Source: Lentzea sp. NEAU-D7 (lineage in GTDB: Bacteria; Actinomycetota; Actinomycetes; Mycobacteriales; Pseudonocardiaceae). From it: a stretch of 64,000 nucleotides of DNA. The notes under the pieces were generated by a model. It made no database searches and was not told the DNA's origin. It saw only the letters and a list, made by a program, of their open reading frames with translations. The DNA lies in the NCBI RefSeq assembly GCF_026242055.1, contig NZ_JAPJDL010000002.1, forward strand, positions 434,001 to 498,000, given 5' to 3'. The stretch's first letter is position 1, and each line of letters starts with the position of its first letter. This document shows, in pieces, positions 18,759 through 28,387 of the stretch. The translations under genes were made by a program, and so were the position numbers.

Positions 18759-19814
18759 ATGTCCTGGCAGAAGTCTGTGGTGGCGCTCGCCGCGGCGGTC
18801 GTGCTCCCGCTGACCGGTGCGATGGCGGGCAGCTCCGTGGCCGCCGCTCCCGAGGGGGACTTCGCCGCCGCCGCGCTGCCGCCGGGGTCGCCCGCGGCGG
18901 TCAACGGCCAGCTCAAGGTCTGCGGCGTCAAGCTGTGCAACAAGAACGGCAAGCAGATCCAGTTGCGCGGCATGAGCACGCACGGCATCCAGTGGTACTC
19001 CCAGTGCGTGAAGACCGCGTCCCTGGACGCGCTCGCCAACGACTGGAAGGCGGACGTCCTCCGCATCTCGATGTACATCCAGGAAGGTGGCTACGAGAGC
19101 AACCCTCGCAAGTTCACCGACATGGTGCACGGCTACATCGAGGAGGCCACGAAGCGCGGCATGTACGCGCTCGTCGACTGGCACCAGCTCTCGCCGGGCG
19201 ACCCGAACCACAACACCACGCGCGCCAAGACCTTCTTCAAGGAGATCGCGCAGCGGCACAAGGACAAGACGAACATCATCTACGACATCGCCAACGAGCC
19301 GAACGGCGTGACGTGGGCGCGGGTCAAGAGCTACGCGGAGGCCGTCATCCCGACGATCCGCGCGGAGGACCCGGACAGCCTCGTGCTCGTCGGCACGCAC
19401 GGCTGGTCGACGTTCGGCCTGTCCGACGGCAAGAACATCAACGAGGTCAGCCAGAACAAGGTCAACGCCTCGAACCTGATGTACACGTTCCACTTCTACG
19501 CGAAGGACCACCGCGACTCGTACCTCAACGCGTTGCGCACGGTCTCGAGCCAGGTGCCGGTCTTCGTCACCGAGTTCGGTTCGCAGGAGGCCTCCGGTGA
19601 CGGTCCCAACGACTTCACCATGGCGAACAAGTTCATCACGTTCATGAAGGAGGCGAAGATCTCCTGGACCAACTGGAACTTCTCCGACGACCACCGCACG
19701 GGTGCGGTGTTCAAGAGCGGCACGTGCTCCGGGAGCAGCTTCTCCGGTGAGGGTCCCCTGAAGGACGCCGGCAAGTGGGTGCGCAACCACATCCGCACGG
19801 CCGACGACTTCTGA
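18759..19814 (+). CDS. Secreted glycoside hydrolase family 5 endoglucanase (cellulase)
   Basis: A 351-residue secreted GH5 enzyme, predicted to cleave internal beta-1,4-glucosidic bonds of cellulose or a related beta-glucan. A signal peptide covers about residues 1-30 (hydrophobic VVALAAAVVLPLTGAMAG, then AAAPEG). The acid/base Glu is E180 in IANEPNG and the nucleophile E272 in VTEFGSQ; the family's RGMSTHGIQW and LVDWHQL are also present. It is one catalytic domain with no carbohydrate-binding module, shorter than many actinomycete cellulases. The strong ribosome site is in GAGAGGAGA upstream. An inverted repeat lies before it and a terminator after. Confidence 0.92.
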   Translation: MSWQKSVVALAAAVVLPLTGAMAGSSVAAAPEGDFAAAALPPGSPAAVNGQLKVCGVKLCNKNGKQIQLRGMSTHGIQWYSQCVKTASLDALANDWKADVLRISMYIQEGGYESNPRKFTDMVHGYIEEATKRGMYALVDWHQLSPGDPNHNTTRAKTFFKEIAQRHKDKTNIIYDIANEPNGVTWARVKSYAEAVIPTIRAEDPDSLVLVGTHGWSTFGLSDGKNINEVSQNKVNASNLMYTFHFYAKDHRDSYLNALRTVSSQVPVFVTEFGSQEASGDGPNDFTMANKFITFMKEAKISWTNWNFSDDHRTGAVFKSGTCSGSSFSGEGPLKDAGKWVRNHIRTADDF

Positions 19815-19853
19815 TCCTCTCCTGCGACGACCGGCCCCGGCGGGTCACGTGAG

Positions 19854-19878
19854 CGGCGGTCCTCCGGGGCCGCCGTTT
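19854..19878 (+). terminator. Intrinsic terminator after the GH5 gene
   Basis: A 9-bp stem (CGGCGGTCC at 19854-19862 with GGGCCGCCG at 19867-19875, one G-U pair) closes a TCCG tetraloop and is followed by TTT. It starts 40 bases after the cellulase stop and ends just before the aldo/keto reductase gene. Confidence 0.7.
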
Positions 19879-19890
19879 ACCGTTGTCGGC

Positions 19891-20769
19891 ATGGCTCAAC
19901 TCGCACTCGGTCTCGCCTCGCTCGGTCGTCCCGCCTACATCAACCTCGGGCGTGAGGACGCGCTGCCCGCCGTGCGCGACGTCGAGTCCATGCGGGCGCA
20001 ATGCCATCTCGTCCTCGACACGGCCTACGAGCTGGGCATCCGCTGGGTCGACGCGGCTCGGTCCTACGGGCTGTCCGAGGAGTTCCTGTCGTCGTGGCTG
20101 CCCGGCCACGACGACGTGACGGTGTCCAGCAAGTGGGGCTACGCCTACACCGCGGACTGGCGGCCGGACGCCGAGGTGCACGAGGTCAAGGAGCACTCGC
20201 TCGCGCGGTTCGCCCAGCAGTGGCGGGAGACGTCGGCTCTCCTGCCGCGGGTCGCGCTTTACCAGGTGCACTCGCTGACGGCCGACAGCCCGCTGTTCGC
20301 CGATCGCGCGCTGCGGGACGCGATGGTGTCGACCGGTGTGCCGCTGGGCTTCTCGACGTCGGGGCCGCGGCAGGCCGACACGATCCGCAAGGCCCTGGAG
20401 CTCGGCATCTTCGGGTCCGTGCAGTCCACTTGGAACCTGCTGGAGACCTCGGCGGGGGAGGCGTTGCGGGAGGCGCACGACGCCGGGCTGCGGGTGATCG
20501 TCAAGGAGGGCGTGGCCAACGGACGGCTCGTCGTGGAACCTCCGCAAGCGGTTGCGGCACAGGCGAAGGAGCTGGGAGTCGGTCCGGACGCCGTTGCCCT
20601 GGCGGCGATCGTGCGGCAGCCGTGGGCGGACGTGGTGCTGTCCGGCGCGGCGAGCCCGGCGCAGCTGCGGTCCAATGTGGATGCCTTGAGCGTCGACGTG
20701 GACCTGCCCGACCTGGCCGAGCCCGCCGAGCAGTACTGGAAAACCCGTTCCGGGCTCACCTGGAACTAG
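19891..20769 (+). CDS. Aldo/keto reductase family protein
   Basis: A 292-residue (beta/alpha)8 oxidoreductase. The catalytic pattern is visible as WVDAARSYGLSEEFL (Asp, Tyr), TVSSKWGY (Lys) and ALYQVHSL (His position), with the C-terminal NADPH-binding region VVLSGAASPAQLRSN. The ATG at 19891 is used because family similarity starts at AQLALGLASLGRPAY; a GTG 42 bases upstream is less likely. Substrate unknown. The small ABM-fold gene follows after 13 bases and may be co-transcribed. Confidence 0.87.
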   Translation: MAQLALGLASLGRPAYINLGREDALPAVRDVESMRAQCHLVLDTAYELGIRWVDAARSYGLSEEFLSSWLPGHDDVTVSSKWGYAYTADWRPDAEVHEVKEHSLARFAQQWRETSALLPRVALYQVHSLTADSPLFADRALRDAMVSTGVPLGFSTSGPRQADTIRKALELGIFGSVQSTWNLLETSAGEALREAHDAGLRVIVKEGVANGRLVVEPPQAVAAQAKELGVGPDAVALAAIVRQPWADVVLSGAASPAQLRSNVDALSVDVDLPDLAEPAEQYWKTRSGLTWN

Positions 20770-20782
20770 TTACGGTGACGCC

Positions 20783-21118
20783 GTGAGCGATGCGCCCGTC
20801 GAGGCTTTCGAACCCCCGTACTACGCGGTTGTCTTCACCACCGTGCGGACCGACGACCAGACCGGCTACCGCGAGACCAACGCGCGCATGGAGGAACTGG
20901 TGCGGGAGGTCCCCGGCTACCTGGGGATGGACCACGCCCAGAACCCCGGCGGGCTCGGCATCACCGTCGCCTACTTCCGCGACGAGGACGCCCTCACGCG
21001 GTGGCGGACCGACCTTGAGCACCGGGCGGCGCAGCAGCGCGGCCGCGACAGCTGGTACCAGAGCTACACGCTGCACGTGGCGAAGGTCGAGCGCAGCCAC
21101 ACGTTCAAGCGCCCTTAG
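20783..21118 (+). CDS. Antibiotic biosynthesis monooxygenase (ABM) domain protein
   Basis: A 111-residue single-domain ABM-fold protein: PPYYAVVFTTVRTDD at the start, REVPGYLGMDHAQN in the middle, and the helix WRTDLEHRAAQQRGRDSWY at the end. Such proteins are often annotated as heme-degrading or polyketide monooxygenases, but many have no known activity. It starts at a GTG 13 bases after the reductase stop. Its end overlaps the convergent Nudix gene by 14 bases. Confidence 0.82.
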   Translation: MSDAPVEAFEPPYYAVVFTTVRTDDQTGYRETNARMEELVREVPGYLGMDHAQNPGGLGITVAYFRDEDALTRWRTDLEHRAAQQRGRDSWYQSYTLHVAKVERSHTFKRP

Positions 21119-21602
21119 AGAGTTCCAGCCACTCGCGGCCGATCGCGCGGCCGTCCGGCACGAGCGGCCAGCCCGGGTCCTCGATCTTGCCGCGCAGTTC
21201 CGCCACGTCCATCCACCCGCCCCAGGCCACCTCCTCGGGCTGGTGGGTGAACGGGCCGTCGCTGCGCGTCTCGTAGACCCACGCGTGGTAGCGCGTCAGC
21301 TCGTCGACGTAGGTGGTCCGGAAGAGCGGCGTCAGCGGGGTCTCGACGCCGAGCTCCTCGCGCAGCTCGCGGACCGCCGCCTCGTCCGGGGTCTCGCCCG
21401 CGTCGATCACGCCGCCCGCCGAGAAGTCGTACAGGCCGGGGAAGATGTCCTTGGTGTCCGTGCGGCGGTGCACGTAGACCCGTTGGCCGTCACCGGAGAA
21501 CACCACGGTCAGGACGCAGCCGTGCCAGAGGTTCTCCGCGCGCATCCGCTCGCGGGTCACCTCGCCGACCACGTTCGCGGCCTCGTCGTAGAGGTTGATC
21601 AT
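21105..21602 (-). CDS. Nudix hydrolase
   Basis: A 165-residue Nudix enzyme. The Nudix box starts at GGVIDAGETPDEAAVRELRE and continues EELGV, matching GX5EX7REUXEEXGU in full at about residues 63-86. The N-terminal MINLYDEAANVVGEVTRERMR and RVYVHRRTDTKDIFPGLYD resemble the YfcD/IDI-like branch, which acts on small diphosphates. Divergent from the FtsX permease gene and convergent with the ABM gene. The exact substrate cannot be stated. Confidence 0.9.
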   Translation of the reverse strand: MINLYDEAANVVGEVTRERMRAENLWHGCVLTVVFSGDGQRVYVHRRTDTKDIFPGLYDFSAGGVIDAGETPDEAAVRELREELGVETPLTPLFRTTYVDELTRYHAWVYETRSDGPFTHQPEEVAWGGWMDVAELRGKIEDPGWPLVPDGRAIGREWLELSKGA

Positions 21603-21709
21603 CCCCGTGTCCTCCTGTGGTCGTACGCGAGCCTGCTACCCCAGTCCGACGCCCGCTGATCGCCTTCCTTCCTACCTTCGTGAACGTCAGACGTCACCGA
21701 GGAGGATCC

Positions 21710-24100
21710 GTGTCCACTTCCCTGCGGCTCGGCATCGCCGAGTTCCGCGCCCGGCCGGGCCGCGCGCTGCTGCCCGGCGTCGCGCTCGTCGTCGGCGTGG
21801 CCTGCCTGCTGGCCGCACTGGTGCTGAGCGACGCGCTCACCCGGTCGGTCGACGAGGGCGCGCCCCTCACCCCGTCGTCGGTGAGTCACGTGGTGGACAC
21901 CAAACCCGCCGAGTACGGCACCGCCGAGGAGAACCGGCCGAAGCTGGACGACGCGGTGCTGGCCAAGCTGTCCGCCGTCGGCCGGGCGGTGCCGGTGCAG
22001 GTGGCGCAGGCCGACCTGCTGGACGCGGCCGGCCGCGCGGGACAGCACCGCGCCGAGGTGCACGTCCAGCAGCCCGACCTGGTGCGCTGGCCGCTGTCCG
22101 AGGGCAAGGCCCCCGCGGCGAACGGCGAGGTCGCCGTCGACAAGATCACCGCCTACGAGCGGGGCCTGAAGCCCGGCGACCGGATCAAGCTCGCCGCCGC
22201 GGACGGCAAGGCGGTCGAGGTGACCGTCAGCGGGATCATGAAGAAGGGCGGGATCGACGCACGGCCGATCCTGGTCGCCGGCCCGGACCTGGCGCGGTCT
22301 CTCGACCCGGCGCCGTTCGTCAAGGAGATCTGGGTGCTCGGCGGTGCGCGGGACGCCGTCAAGGCCGCGGCGGGCGCCTCGTACGTCGTGTGGGACCCGG
22401 TGCCCGACGCCGACAGCGTCGGCAACGACCTGATGTTCATCCTGCTGCCGTTCAGCGTGCTCGCACTGGCCACGGCGGTCTTCGTCGCGGCGGCCACGTT
22501 CCGCGCGGTCTACGCGCAACGGCAGCGGCAGACGGCGTTGCTGCGCTGCATCGGTGCCCAGCGCGGGCCGTTGGTGCGCAGGAGCCTGTTCGAGGCGTTC
22601 GTGACGGGTGCGGCGGCGGGCGTCGGTGGTGCGCTGCTCGGCGGGCCGATGGCGTGGCTGCTGGCGCGGACGTTCGACGCCACCGGCATCTCGGTGCTGT
22701 TCGGCGCGGTGGAGCTCAGCCCCGAGCTGCTGCCGTCGCTCGGTTACGTGATCCTCGGGGTCGTCGTCGCCGCCCTGCTGAGCGTGACGGCGGCGGTTCG
22801 TCCCGCGATCAACGCCGCGCGTGTGTCGCCGTTGGCCGCTCTGCGTGACGCGGACAACGAGGTGCCGCCTCGCTCCGTTCGCCGCCTTCGGCTCGTGTTC
22901 GGTGTTCTGTTCACCGGTGGTGCCGCGCTGCTCGCGATGCTGGCCATCGCAGCCAAGGGCACGGTCGCCGCGCCTCTTTCCGTGACGTTCTCCGCGATCG
23001 CCGCGGTGACCGGCCTGTTCTGGATCCTCGGCCCCGTCACCGTGCCGTTCATCGCGCGGCTGTTCGGCAGGATCGGCGGCACGCAGTGGAAGCTCGCCGG
23101 CGCCGAGGTGCGCCGGATGCCGCAGCGGTCGGCGTCGGTCGCGCTGCCGTTGCTGCTGGCCAGCTCGATGGTGACGTTCTTCCTGGTCGTGCTGGGTGGT
23201 GCGCAGGAGATGACCTACCAGTACGCCAACGAGGAACGCCCGGACGCGACCGTGGTGGACGCGGGCGAGAGGCCGTTGCCGGAGATCCCCGCGCAGCCGG
23301 ACGTGGCCGCGAGCGTCGTCCTGCACAAGACCCCGGACAGCGCCGCGAGCGTCGACCCCGAGGAGTTCAAGGCCTGGCTCAAGGCGCAGAACGTGTCCGG
23401 TGCCGAGCAGCTCACCGCCGGGACCGCGATCGTGCCGCCGCACTGGGAGGACCGGCCGTTCGTCGAGGCCGGCGGCACGCGGTACGAGGTCGTGGGCACG
23501 ATCCCCGGCAGCATCACCGGGTACGTGCCGATCGTCGCCGGCCCCACCTCGGGACCCGCCGAGAAGGTGCTCGTCGCGCTGAAGCCCGGTGCCGACCCGG
23601 CCCGGTTCCGGGCGGGACTGCAGGCCGCGCTGCCGAACAACCCGACCGTGATCGTCCAGACCGACGCGGACGAGCGCGCCGAGGCGGACCGGTACATGCA
23701 CCTGGGCACCGTGCTGATGATGGTCCTGCTCGGACTGTCCGTGGCGGTCGCCGTGACCGGCATCGGCACCGCGCTGACCATCTCCGTGCAGGAACGCCGC
23801 AAGGAGCTCGCACTAAGGCGCGCCTTGGGCGTCACTAGGGGCGGACTGCAGGGCGGAGTCATCGCCGAAGCGGTCATGCTGGCCCTGGTCGGCGTGATCG
23901 GCGGCGGCGTGCTCGGGTTCGCCTACGCGGAAATCGCGATCCTCTCGACCGGCATCGAGATGACGCTGCCGGGCCCGCAGGTCGTGTTGCCGCTGGTCAT
24001 CGGCGCGATCGCGGTCGTGGTGCTCGCGGTGCTGGCGGCGTTCGGGCCCTCCCGCGGCGCGTCGCGGATCCGCCCGGCGGCCGGACTCGCCTCCGGCTGA
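21710..24100 (+). CDS. FtsX-like ABC transporter permease (MacB type), no ATPase adjacent
   Basis: A 796-residue permease with the duplicated FtsX plan: one N-terminal helix, a large extracytoplasmic domain (about 55-240), three helices (FSVLALATAVFVAAATF onward), a central helix block, a second extracytoplasmic domain (about 490-660), and three C-terminal helices. The GTG at 21710 is preferred because GAGGAGG precedes it and TSLRLGIAEFRARPGRALL is the usual start; a longer open frame begins in the Nudix promoter. Such permeases normally pair with an ATPase encoded just upstream, absent here, so it must use one from elsewhere or be an orphan. Confidence 0.88.
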   Translation: MSTSLRLGIAEFRARPGRALLPGVALVVGVACLLAALVLSDALTRSVDEGAPLTPSSVSHVVDTKPAEYGTAEENRPKLDDAVLAKLSAVGRAVPVQVAQADLLDAAGRAGQHRAEVHVQQPDLVRWPLSEGKAPAANGEVAVDKITAYERGLKPGDRIKLAAADGKAVEVTVSGIMKKGGIDARPILVAGPDLARSLDPAPFVKEIWVLGGARDAVKAAAGASYVVWDPVPDADSVGNDLMFILLPFSVLALATAVFVAAATFRAVYAQRQRQTALLRCIGAQRGPLVRRSLFEAFVTGAAAGVGGALLGGPMAWLLARTFDATGISVLFGAVELSPELLPSLGYVILGVVVAALLSVTAAVRPAINAARVSPLAALRDADNEVPPRSVRRLRLVFGVLFTGGAALLAMLAIAAKGTVAAPLSVTFSAIAAVTGLFWILGPVTVPFIARLFGRIGGTQWKLAGAEVRRMPQRSASVALPLLLASSMVTFFLVVLGGAQEMTYQYANEERPDATVVDAGERPLPEIPAQPDVAASVVLHKTPDSAASVDPEEFKAWLKAQNVSGAEQLTAGTAIVPPHWEDRPFVEAGGTRYEVVGTIPGSITGYVPIVAGPTSGPAEKVLVALKPGADPARFRAGLQAALPNNPTVIVQTDADERAEADRYMHLGTVLMMVLLGLSVAVAVTGIGTALTISVQERRKELALRRALGVTRGGLQGGVIAEAVMLALVGVIGGGVLGFAYAEIAILSTGIEMTLPGPQVVLPLVIGAIAVVVLAVLAAFGPSRGASRIRPAAGLASG

Positions 24101-24134
24101 CCCTCCGGATCGGGCATCCGGGTGAATAGGGTGG

Positions 24135-24159
24135 GGGGAGCTTCAACGCGAAGCTCCCC
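24135..24159. terminator. Hairpin between the FtsX permease and dop
   Basis: A 10-bp perfect stem: GGGGAGCTTC at 24135-24144 and GAAGCTCCCC at 24150-24159 around AACGC. It stands 35 bases after the permease stop and 39 bases before dop, so it probably ends the permease transcript; it could also lie in the dop leader. No T-run follows. Confidence 0.55.
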
Positions 24160-24197
24160 ACACGCTTGCGTCGGGGTCAGGTCATAAGGTGTTGCGT

Positions 24198-25691
24198 ATG
24201 CGGCGGATCATGGGAACCGAGGTCGAGTACGGCATCTCAGTGCCGGGTGACGCGACCGCGAACCCGGTGCTCACTTCGACACAGGTGGTGCTCGCGTACG
24301 CGGCGGCGGCGGACATACCGCGCGCCAGGCGGGCGCGCTGGGACTACGAGGTGGAGTCGCCGTTGCGCGACGCGCGCGGGTTCGACCTGGGATCACCCGG
24401 CGGGCACCCCGCCGACTCCGACGTCGAGGACCTGGGCGCGGCGAACGTCATCCTCACCAACGGCGCGCGGCTCTACGTCGACCACGCGCACCCCGAGTAC
24501 TCGGCACCCGAGGTCACCAACGCGCGTGACGCGGTGATCTGGGACAAGGCGGGGGAGCGGGTGATGGAGGAGGCCGCGATCAAGGCCGCCTCCGTGCCGG
24601 GCCAGCCCCGCCTGCAGCTGTACAAGAACAACGTCGACGGCAAGGGCGCGTCGTACGGCACCCACGAGAACTACCTGATGCAGCGCTCGACGCCGTTCAC
24701 GGCCGTCATCGCGGGCCTCACGCCGTTCTTCGTGTCGCGCCAGGTCATCACGGGTTCCGGCCGCGTGGGCATCGGCCAGTCCGGCGAGGAGGCCGGCTTC
24801 CAGCTCTCGCAGCGCTCCGACTACATCGAGGTCGAGGTCGGCCTGGAGACGACGCTCAAGCGCGGCATCATCAACACGCGCGACGAGCCGCACGCGGACG
24901 CGGACAAGTACCGCCGCCTGCACGTCATCATCGGCGACGCGAACCTGGCCGAGTACTCCACGTTCCTCAAGGTCGGCACCACGTCGCTGGTGCTCGACAT
25001 GATCGAGGCCGGGCAGCGGTTCGACGACCTGCGCATGGTCGACCCGGTGCGCGCGGTCCACCAGATCAGCCACGACCCGACCCTGAAGACCAAGGTCGAG
25101 ATGACCGGCGGGCGCAAGTTCACCGGCCTCGACGTCCAGTTCGCCTACCACGAGCGGGCGCTGGCGTTCGTCGAGAAGGAAGGCGTCGGCGACCGCGAGG
25201 TCCTGCGGATCTGGGGCGAGGTGCTCGACGCGCTGGCCCGCGACCCCGCGGAGTGCGCCGACCGGCTCGACTGGGTCGCGAAGCTGCGGCTGCTCGAGGG
25301 CTACCGGCAGCGCGACGGCCTGGAGTGGGGCGCGGCCCGGCTCAACCTGGTCGACCTGCAGTACTCCGACGTGCGCCTCGACAAGGGCCTCTACAACCGC
25401 CTGGTCGCGCGCGGCTCGATGAAGCGGCTCGTGAGCGAGGAAGAGGTCCGCGCGGCCATCACCACGCCGCCCGAGGACACGCGTGCGTACTTCCGCGGCC
25501 GGTGCCTGGAGCGCTACCCGAGCTCGGTCGCGGCCGCTTCGTGGGACTCGGTGATCTTTGATCTCGGTCGAGAATCCCTCGTGCGAATTCCGACGCTGGA
25601 ACCGCTCCGCGGGACGAAAGCGCACGTCGGAGCCCTTCTCGAGGCATCAGACACCGCTGAGCAGCTGGTGGACGCGCTCACTCGCGGGTGA
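24198..25691 (+). CDS. dop: Deamidase/depupylase of Pup
   Basis: A 497-residue Dop that deamidates the C-terminal Gln of Pup and can remove Pup from substrates. The carboxylate-amine ligase-like fold starts with [11 protein letters not shown] (metal-binding Glu8 and Glu10) and has the catalytic Asp95 in [13 protein letters not shown]; the dop-specific loop lies at about residues 35-75. [19 protein letters not shown] is shared with PafA. The ATG at 24198 gives the usual start; a GTG three codons earlier is possible. It is the first gene of the dop-pup-prcB-prcA set and is needed because this Pup ends in Gln. Confidence 0.97.
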   Translation: MRRIMGTEVEYGISVPGDATANPVLTSTQVVLAYAAAADIPRARRARWDYEVESPLRDARGFDLGSPGGHPADSDVEDLGAANVILTNGARLYVDHAHPEYSAPEVTNARDAVIWDKAGERVMEEAAIKAASVPGQPRLQLYKNNVDGKGASYGTHENYLMQRSTPFTAVIAGLTPFFVSRQVITGSGRVGIGQSGEEAGFQLSQRSDYIEVEVGLETTLKRGIINTRDEPHADADKYRRLHVIIGDANLAEYSTFLKVGTTSLVLDMIEAGQRFDDLRMVDPVRAVHQISHDPTLKTKVEMTGGRKFTGLDVQFAYHERALAFVEKEGVGDREVLRIWGEVLDALARDPAECADRLDWVAKLRLLEGYRQRDGLEWGAARLNLVDLQYSDVRLDKGLYNRLVARGSMKRLVSEEEVRAAITTPPEDTRAYFRGRCLERYPSSVAAASWDSVIFDLGRESLVRIPTLEPLRGTKAHVGALLEASDTAEQLVDALTRG

Positions 25692-25770
25692 TCGTCTACC
25701 CGAGTGGCTCAGGGTTTTTGTCGGTGCCGCTGGGTAGTGTTCTTGTCAGGCGAGCAAGTGGGAGGCCGAG

Positions 25771-25965
25771 ATGTCCCAGGAACAGAAGCAGCGCCAGGGC
25801 GGTGGCGACGGCGACGACGGCGCGGACGACGCCGCCGGCGCGGGCCAGGAACGCCGCGAGAAGCTCGGCGAGGACGTGGACGCGATCCTCGACGAGATCG
25901 ACGACGTGCTCGAGGAGAACGCGGAGGACTTCGTCCGCGCATACGTGCAGAAGGGTGGTCAGTAG
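25771..25965 (+). CDS. pup: Prokaryotic ubiquitin-like protein Pup
   Basis: A 64-residue, acidic, mostly disordered protein tag. The N-terminal half is Gln/Gly/Asp-rich; the C-terminal half (EKLGEDVDAILDEIDDVLEE) forms the helix that pairs with the ATPase coiled coil, and the end is YVQKGGQ. The final Gln must be deamidated to Glu by Dop before ligation by PafA. A GGGAGG ribosome site precedes the ATG. It sits between dop and prcB, the standard order. Confidence 0.98.
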   Translation: MSQEQKQRQGGGDGDDGADDAAGAGQERREKLGEDVDAILDEIDDVLEENAEDFVRAYVQKGGQ

Positions 25966-26014
25966 GCCTTCGGGGGCCTGTTGACCACCTCGGGGACGGG
26001 AGAACAACCAACAC

Positions 26015-26863
26015 ATGAACAACAGCTCGACCGGGCGTTACCCGGCCGCGGCGCTGCCCTCGGCGTACCTCACGCCGGGCTCGTCGTCGTTCACGGACTT
26101 CCTGCGGGCACAGGCACCCGACATGCTGCCTGGCGCCCGGAAGCTCCCGGAGGGGACCGTCCAGGCCCCGCACGGGACGACGATCGTCGCGGCCACCTAC
26201 AAGGGTGGGGTCGTGATCGCCGGTGACAGGCGCGCGACGATGGGCAACGTGATCGCCCAGCGCGACATGAAGAAGGTCTTCGTGACCGACGACCACTCGG
26301 CCGTCGGCATCGCGGGCACGGCCGGCATCGCGATCGAGATCGTGCGCCTGTACACGGTGGAGCTGCGCCACTACGAGAAGATCGAGGGCGTGCCGCTGTC
26401 GCTGGACGGCAAGGCGAACCGCCTCTCGGCGATGATCAGGGGCAACCTCGACGCGGCCATGGCCGGTCTCGCCGTGGTGCCCCTGTTCGCCGGGTACGAC
26501 ACCTCGGCGACCGACTCGGACCGCGCCGGCCGCATCGTGTCCTACGACGTCACCGGTGGCCGTTACGAGGAGTCGCAGGGCTACCAGGCCGTCGGCTCGG
26601 GCTCGCTGTTCGCGAAGTCGGCGCTCAAGAAGCTGTACGACCCGGACGCGGACGTCAACGCCGCGATCCGCTCCGTCGTCGAAGCGCTCTACGACGCGGC
26701 GGACGACGACTCGGCGACAGGTGGCCCGGACCCGGTCCGCCGTCTCTACCCGATCGTCGTCACCATCAACGGCGCCGACGGTGCCGTCGAGGTCCCGGAA
26801 CCCCAGGTCGCCACGATCGCCGACGCGGTCGTCGAAGGCCGCAGGTCCCGCCCCGCAGGCTGA
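26015..26863 (+). CDS. prcB: 20S proteasome beta subunit
   Basis: A 282-residue beta subunit of the actinobacterial 20S proteasome. The propeptide is residues 1-54 and ends in APHG; cleavage exposes Thr55, the catalytic nucleophile, in [20 protein letters not shown] (Asp and Lys of the active site follow). The core [17 protein letters not shown] is typical. It begins 49 bases after pup and 34 bases before prcA. The beta rings form the inner proteolytic chamber. Confidence 0.97.
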   Translation: MNNSSTGRYPAAALPSAYLTPGSSSFTDFLRAQAPDMLPGARKLPEGTVQAPHGTTIVAATYKGGVVIAGDRRATMGNVIAQRDMKKVFVTDDHSAVGIAGTAGIAIEIVRLYTVELRHYEKIEGVPLSLDGKANRLSAMIRGNLDAAMAGLAVVPLFAGYDTSATDSDRAGRIVSYDVTGGRYEESQGYQAVGSGSLFAKSALKKLYDPDADVNAAIRSVVEALYDAADDDSATGGPDPVRRLYPIVVTINGADGAVEVPEPQVATIADAVVEGRRSRPAG

Positions 26864-26897
26864 GTCCCCCACAGGTTCGACGTCAGGAGCACCACCC

Positions 26898-27662
26898 ATG
26901 ACGATGCCGCTGTACGCATCGGCAGAGCAGGTGATGCGCGACCGCTCGGAGTACGCCCGCAAGGGCATCGCCAGGGGTCGCAGCGTCATCGTGCTCAAGT
27001 ACGCCGACGGCATTCTCTTCGTCGCGGAGAACCCCTCCAGCACGCTGCACAAGGTCTCGGAGATCTACGACCGCATCGGCTTCGCCGCGGTGGGCCGCTA
27101 CAGCGAGTTCGAGAACCTCCGCCAGGCCGGGATCCGGTTCGCCGACGTCCGCGGCTACCAGAACGACCCGCGCGACGTGACCTCCCGTTCGCTCGCGAAC
27201 GTCTACGCCACCACGCTGGGCACCTACTTCACCGAGCAGATCAAGCCCTTCGAGGTGGAGATCGCGGTGGCCGAGGTGGGCGACACCGCCGCTTCGGACA
27301 CGTTGTACCGGCTGACGTACGACGGGTCCATCGTGGACGAGCCCCAGTACATCGTGATGGGCGGCACCGTCGACGCCGCCAACACGGCGTTGAAGAACTC
27401 CTTCTCCGACGGGCTGTCCCTGGCCGAGGCCGTTCCGGTCGCCGTCCGGGCCCTGTCCGCCGGGTCCTCGTCCACCGGCAACGGTGCCGCGGAGATCCTC
27501 GCCGCCGCCAAGCTGGAGGTCGCGGTGCTGGAGCGGTCGCGGCCGCGCCGGGCGTTCCGGCGGATCGCCGGTGCCGCGCTGGACGGTCTGATGCCCGCGC
27601 CCACCAAGGACGGCAAGGCCGTCGAGGACGTCGAGCTGCCGTCGGACGACGAGTCCAAGTAG
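26898..27662 (+). CDS. prcA: 20S proteasome alpha subunit
   Basis: A 254-residue alpha subunit forming the outer rings and gate. [20 protein letters not shown] begins with the gating N-terminal segment; [20 protein letters not shown] follows, and [17 protein letters not shown] is conserved. The C-terminal ~25 residues are acidic and disordered ([11 protein letters not shown]). A CAGGAG site precedes the ATG at 26898. A strong terminator follows, so dop-pup-prcB-prcA may be one unit. Confidence 0.97.
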   Translation: MTMPLYASAEQVMRDRSEYARKGIARGRSVIVLKYADGILFVAENPSSTLHKVSEIYDRIGFAAVGRYSEFENLRQAGIRFADVRGYQNDPRDVTSRSLANVYATTLGTYFTEQIKPFEVEIAVAEVGDTAASDTLYRLTYDGSIVDEPQYIVMGGTVDAANTALKNSFSDGLSLAEAVPVAVRALSAGSSSTGNGAAEILAAAKLEVAVLERSRPRRAFRRIAGAALDGLMPAPTKDGKAVEDVELPSDDESK

Positions 27663-27677
27663 TAGTTCTACTGCTGT

Positions 27678-27716
27678 GCGAAGGCCCCTGGGGATGTTCT
27701 CCCCAGGGGCCTTCGC
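27678..27716. terminator. Hairpin terminator after prcA
   Basis: A perfect 17-bp stem: GCGAAGGCCCCTGGGGA at 27678-27694 pairs with TCCCCAGGGGCCTTCGC at 27700-27716 around TGTTC. It lies between prcA and a convergent hydrolase gene and can work for both strands. Confidence 0.88.
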
Positions 27717-27736
27717 CGTTCTCGGGTGTGCCGGGC

Positions 27737-28387
27737 TCAGCCGCGGCGAGGTTCCTGCTCCGCGCAGGCCACCAGCAGATCCGCCAGTTCGTTCGGCCGG
27801 CTGAGTGACGCGCAATGGCCCGCGGCCAGTTCCAGCGGCTCGACGCCCAGCCGGTCGGCCACCACGGCGCGCATGAAGTCCGCGGTGAAGAACCGGTCCT
27901 CTGTGCACAGGATGAAGTGCGTGGGGACGTCCGGCATCGCGTCCAGCGGCCACGGCTTGGCCATCGAGCTCTCGGACATGCCGCGTTCGCGCTTCTGCGC
28001 CTCCGCCACCAGGTCTGGCGGGACGTCGTGGAAGAACTTGTCCTCCAGGCCCGAGTCGGTGTAGCCGGTGTTCTGCCACCAGTCGCCCGGGGACTCGCCG
28101 GGCGCGGGGAGCATCGCCGTCACGTAGACCAGGGCCCTGGCGTTGATGGCGGCCGCGGCCAGCGGGGCCACGAAGCCGCCGAACGAGTGGCCCACCACCA
28201 CGACGTCCTCTGTGGACGGAAGGGCGTCGGTCAGCGCCCGCGCCCAGTCCGTCAGGTCCTTCGACTCGTCCTCGACGGGGAGGTCAGGGGCGACCGCGGT
28301 GTGGCCCTTGGCGTGCAGGGCGGTCGCGACCAGGTGCCACGACCAGCCGACGTCGCCCCCTCCGTGCGCGATGGCGAAAGTGGTCAT
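27737..28387 (-). CDS. Alpha/beta hydrolase (salicylate-esterase-like small hydrolase)
   Basis: A 216-residue alpha/beta hydrolase. FAIAHGGGDVGWSWHLVA gives the oxyanion-hole region, VVVGHSFGGFVAP the nucleophile elbow (Ser), ILCTEDRFFTADF the acid, and LAAGHCASLSRPNELADLL the catalytic His. The size and the AGH-x4-SRP ending match the plant methylesterase-like/pyrethroid hydrolase group. It follows the PadR regulator and ABC remnant on the same strand. The physiological ester is not known. Confidence 0.88.
   Translation of the reverse strand: MTTFAIAHGGGDVGWSWHLVATALHAKGHTAVAPDLPVEDESKDLTDWARALTDALPSTEDVVVVGHSFGGFVAPLAAAAINARALVYVTAMLPAPGESPGDWWQNTGYTDSGLEDKFFHDVPPDLVAEAQKRERGMSESSMAKPWPLDAMPDVPTHFILCTEDRFFTADFMRAVVADRLGVEPLELAAGHCASLSRPNELADLLVACAEQEPRRG

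Noticed and set aside
21599..23701. A 700-codon open frame on the minus strand
   Set aside because: Shadow of the FtsX permease gene; the product is a His/Arg/Asp-rich chain typical of antisense frames in GC-rich DNA.
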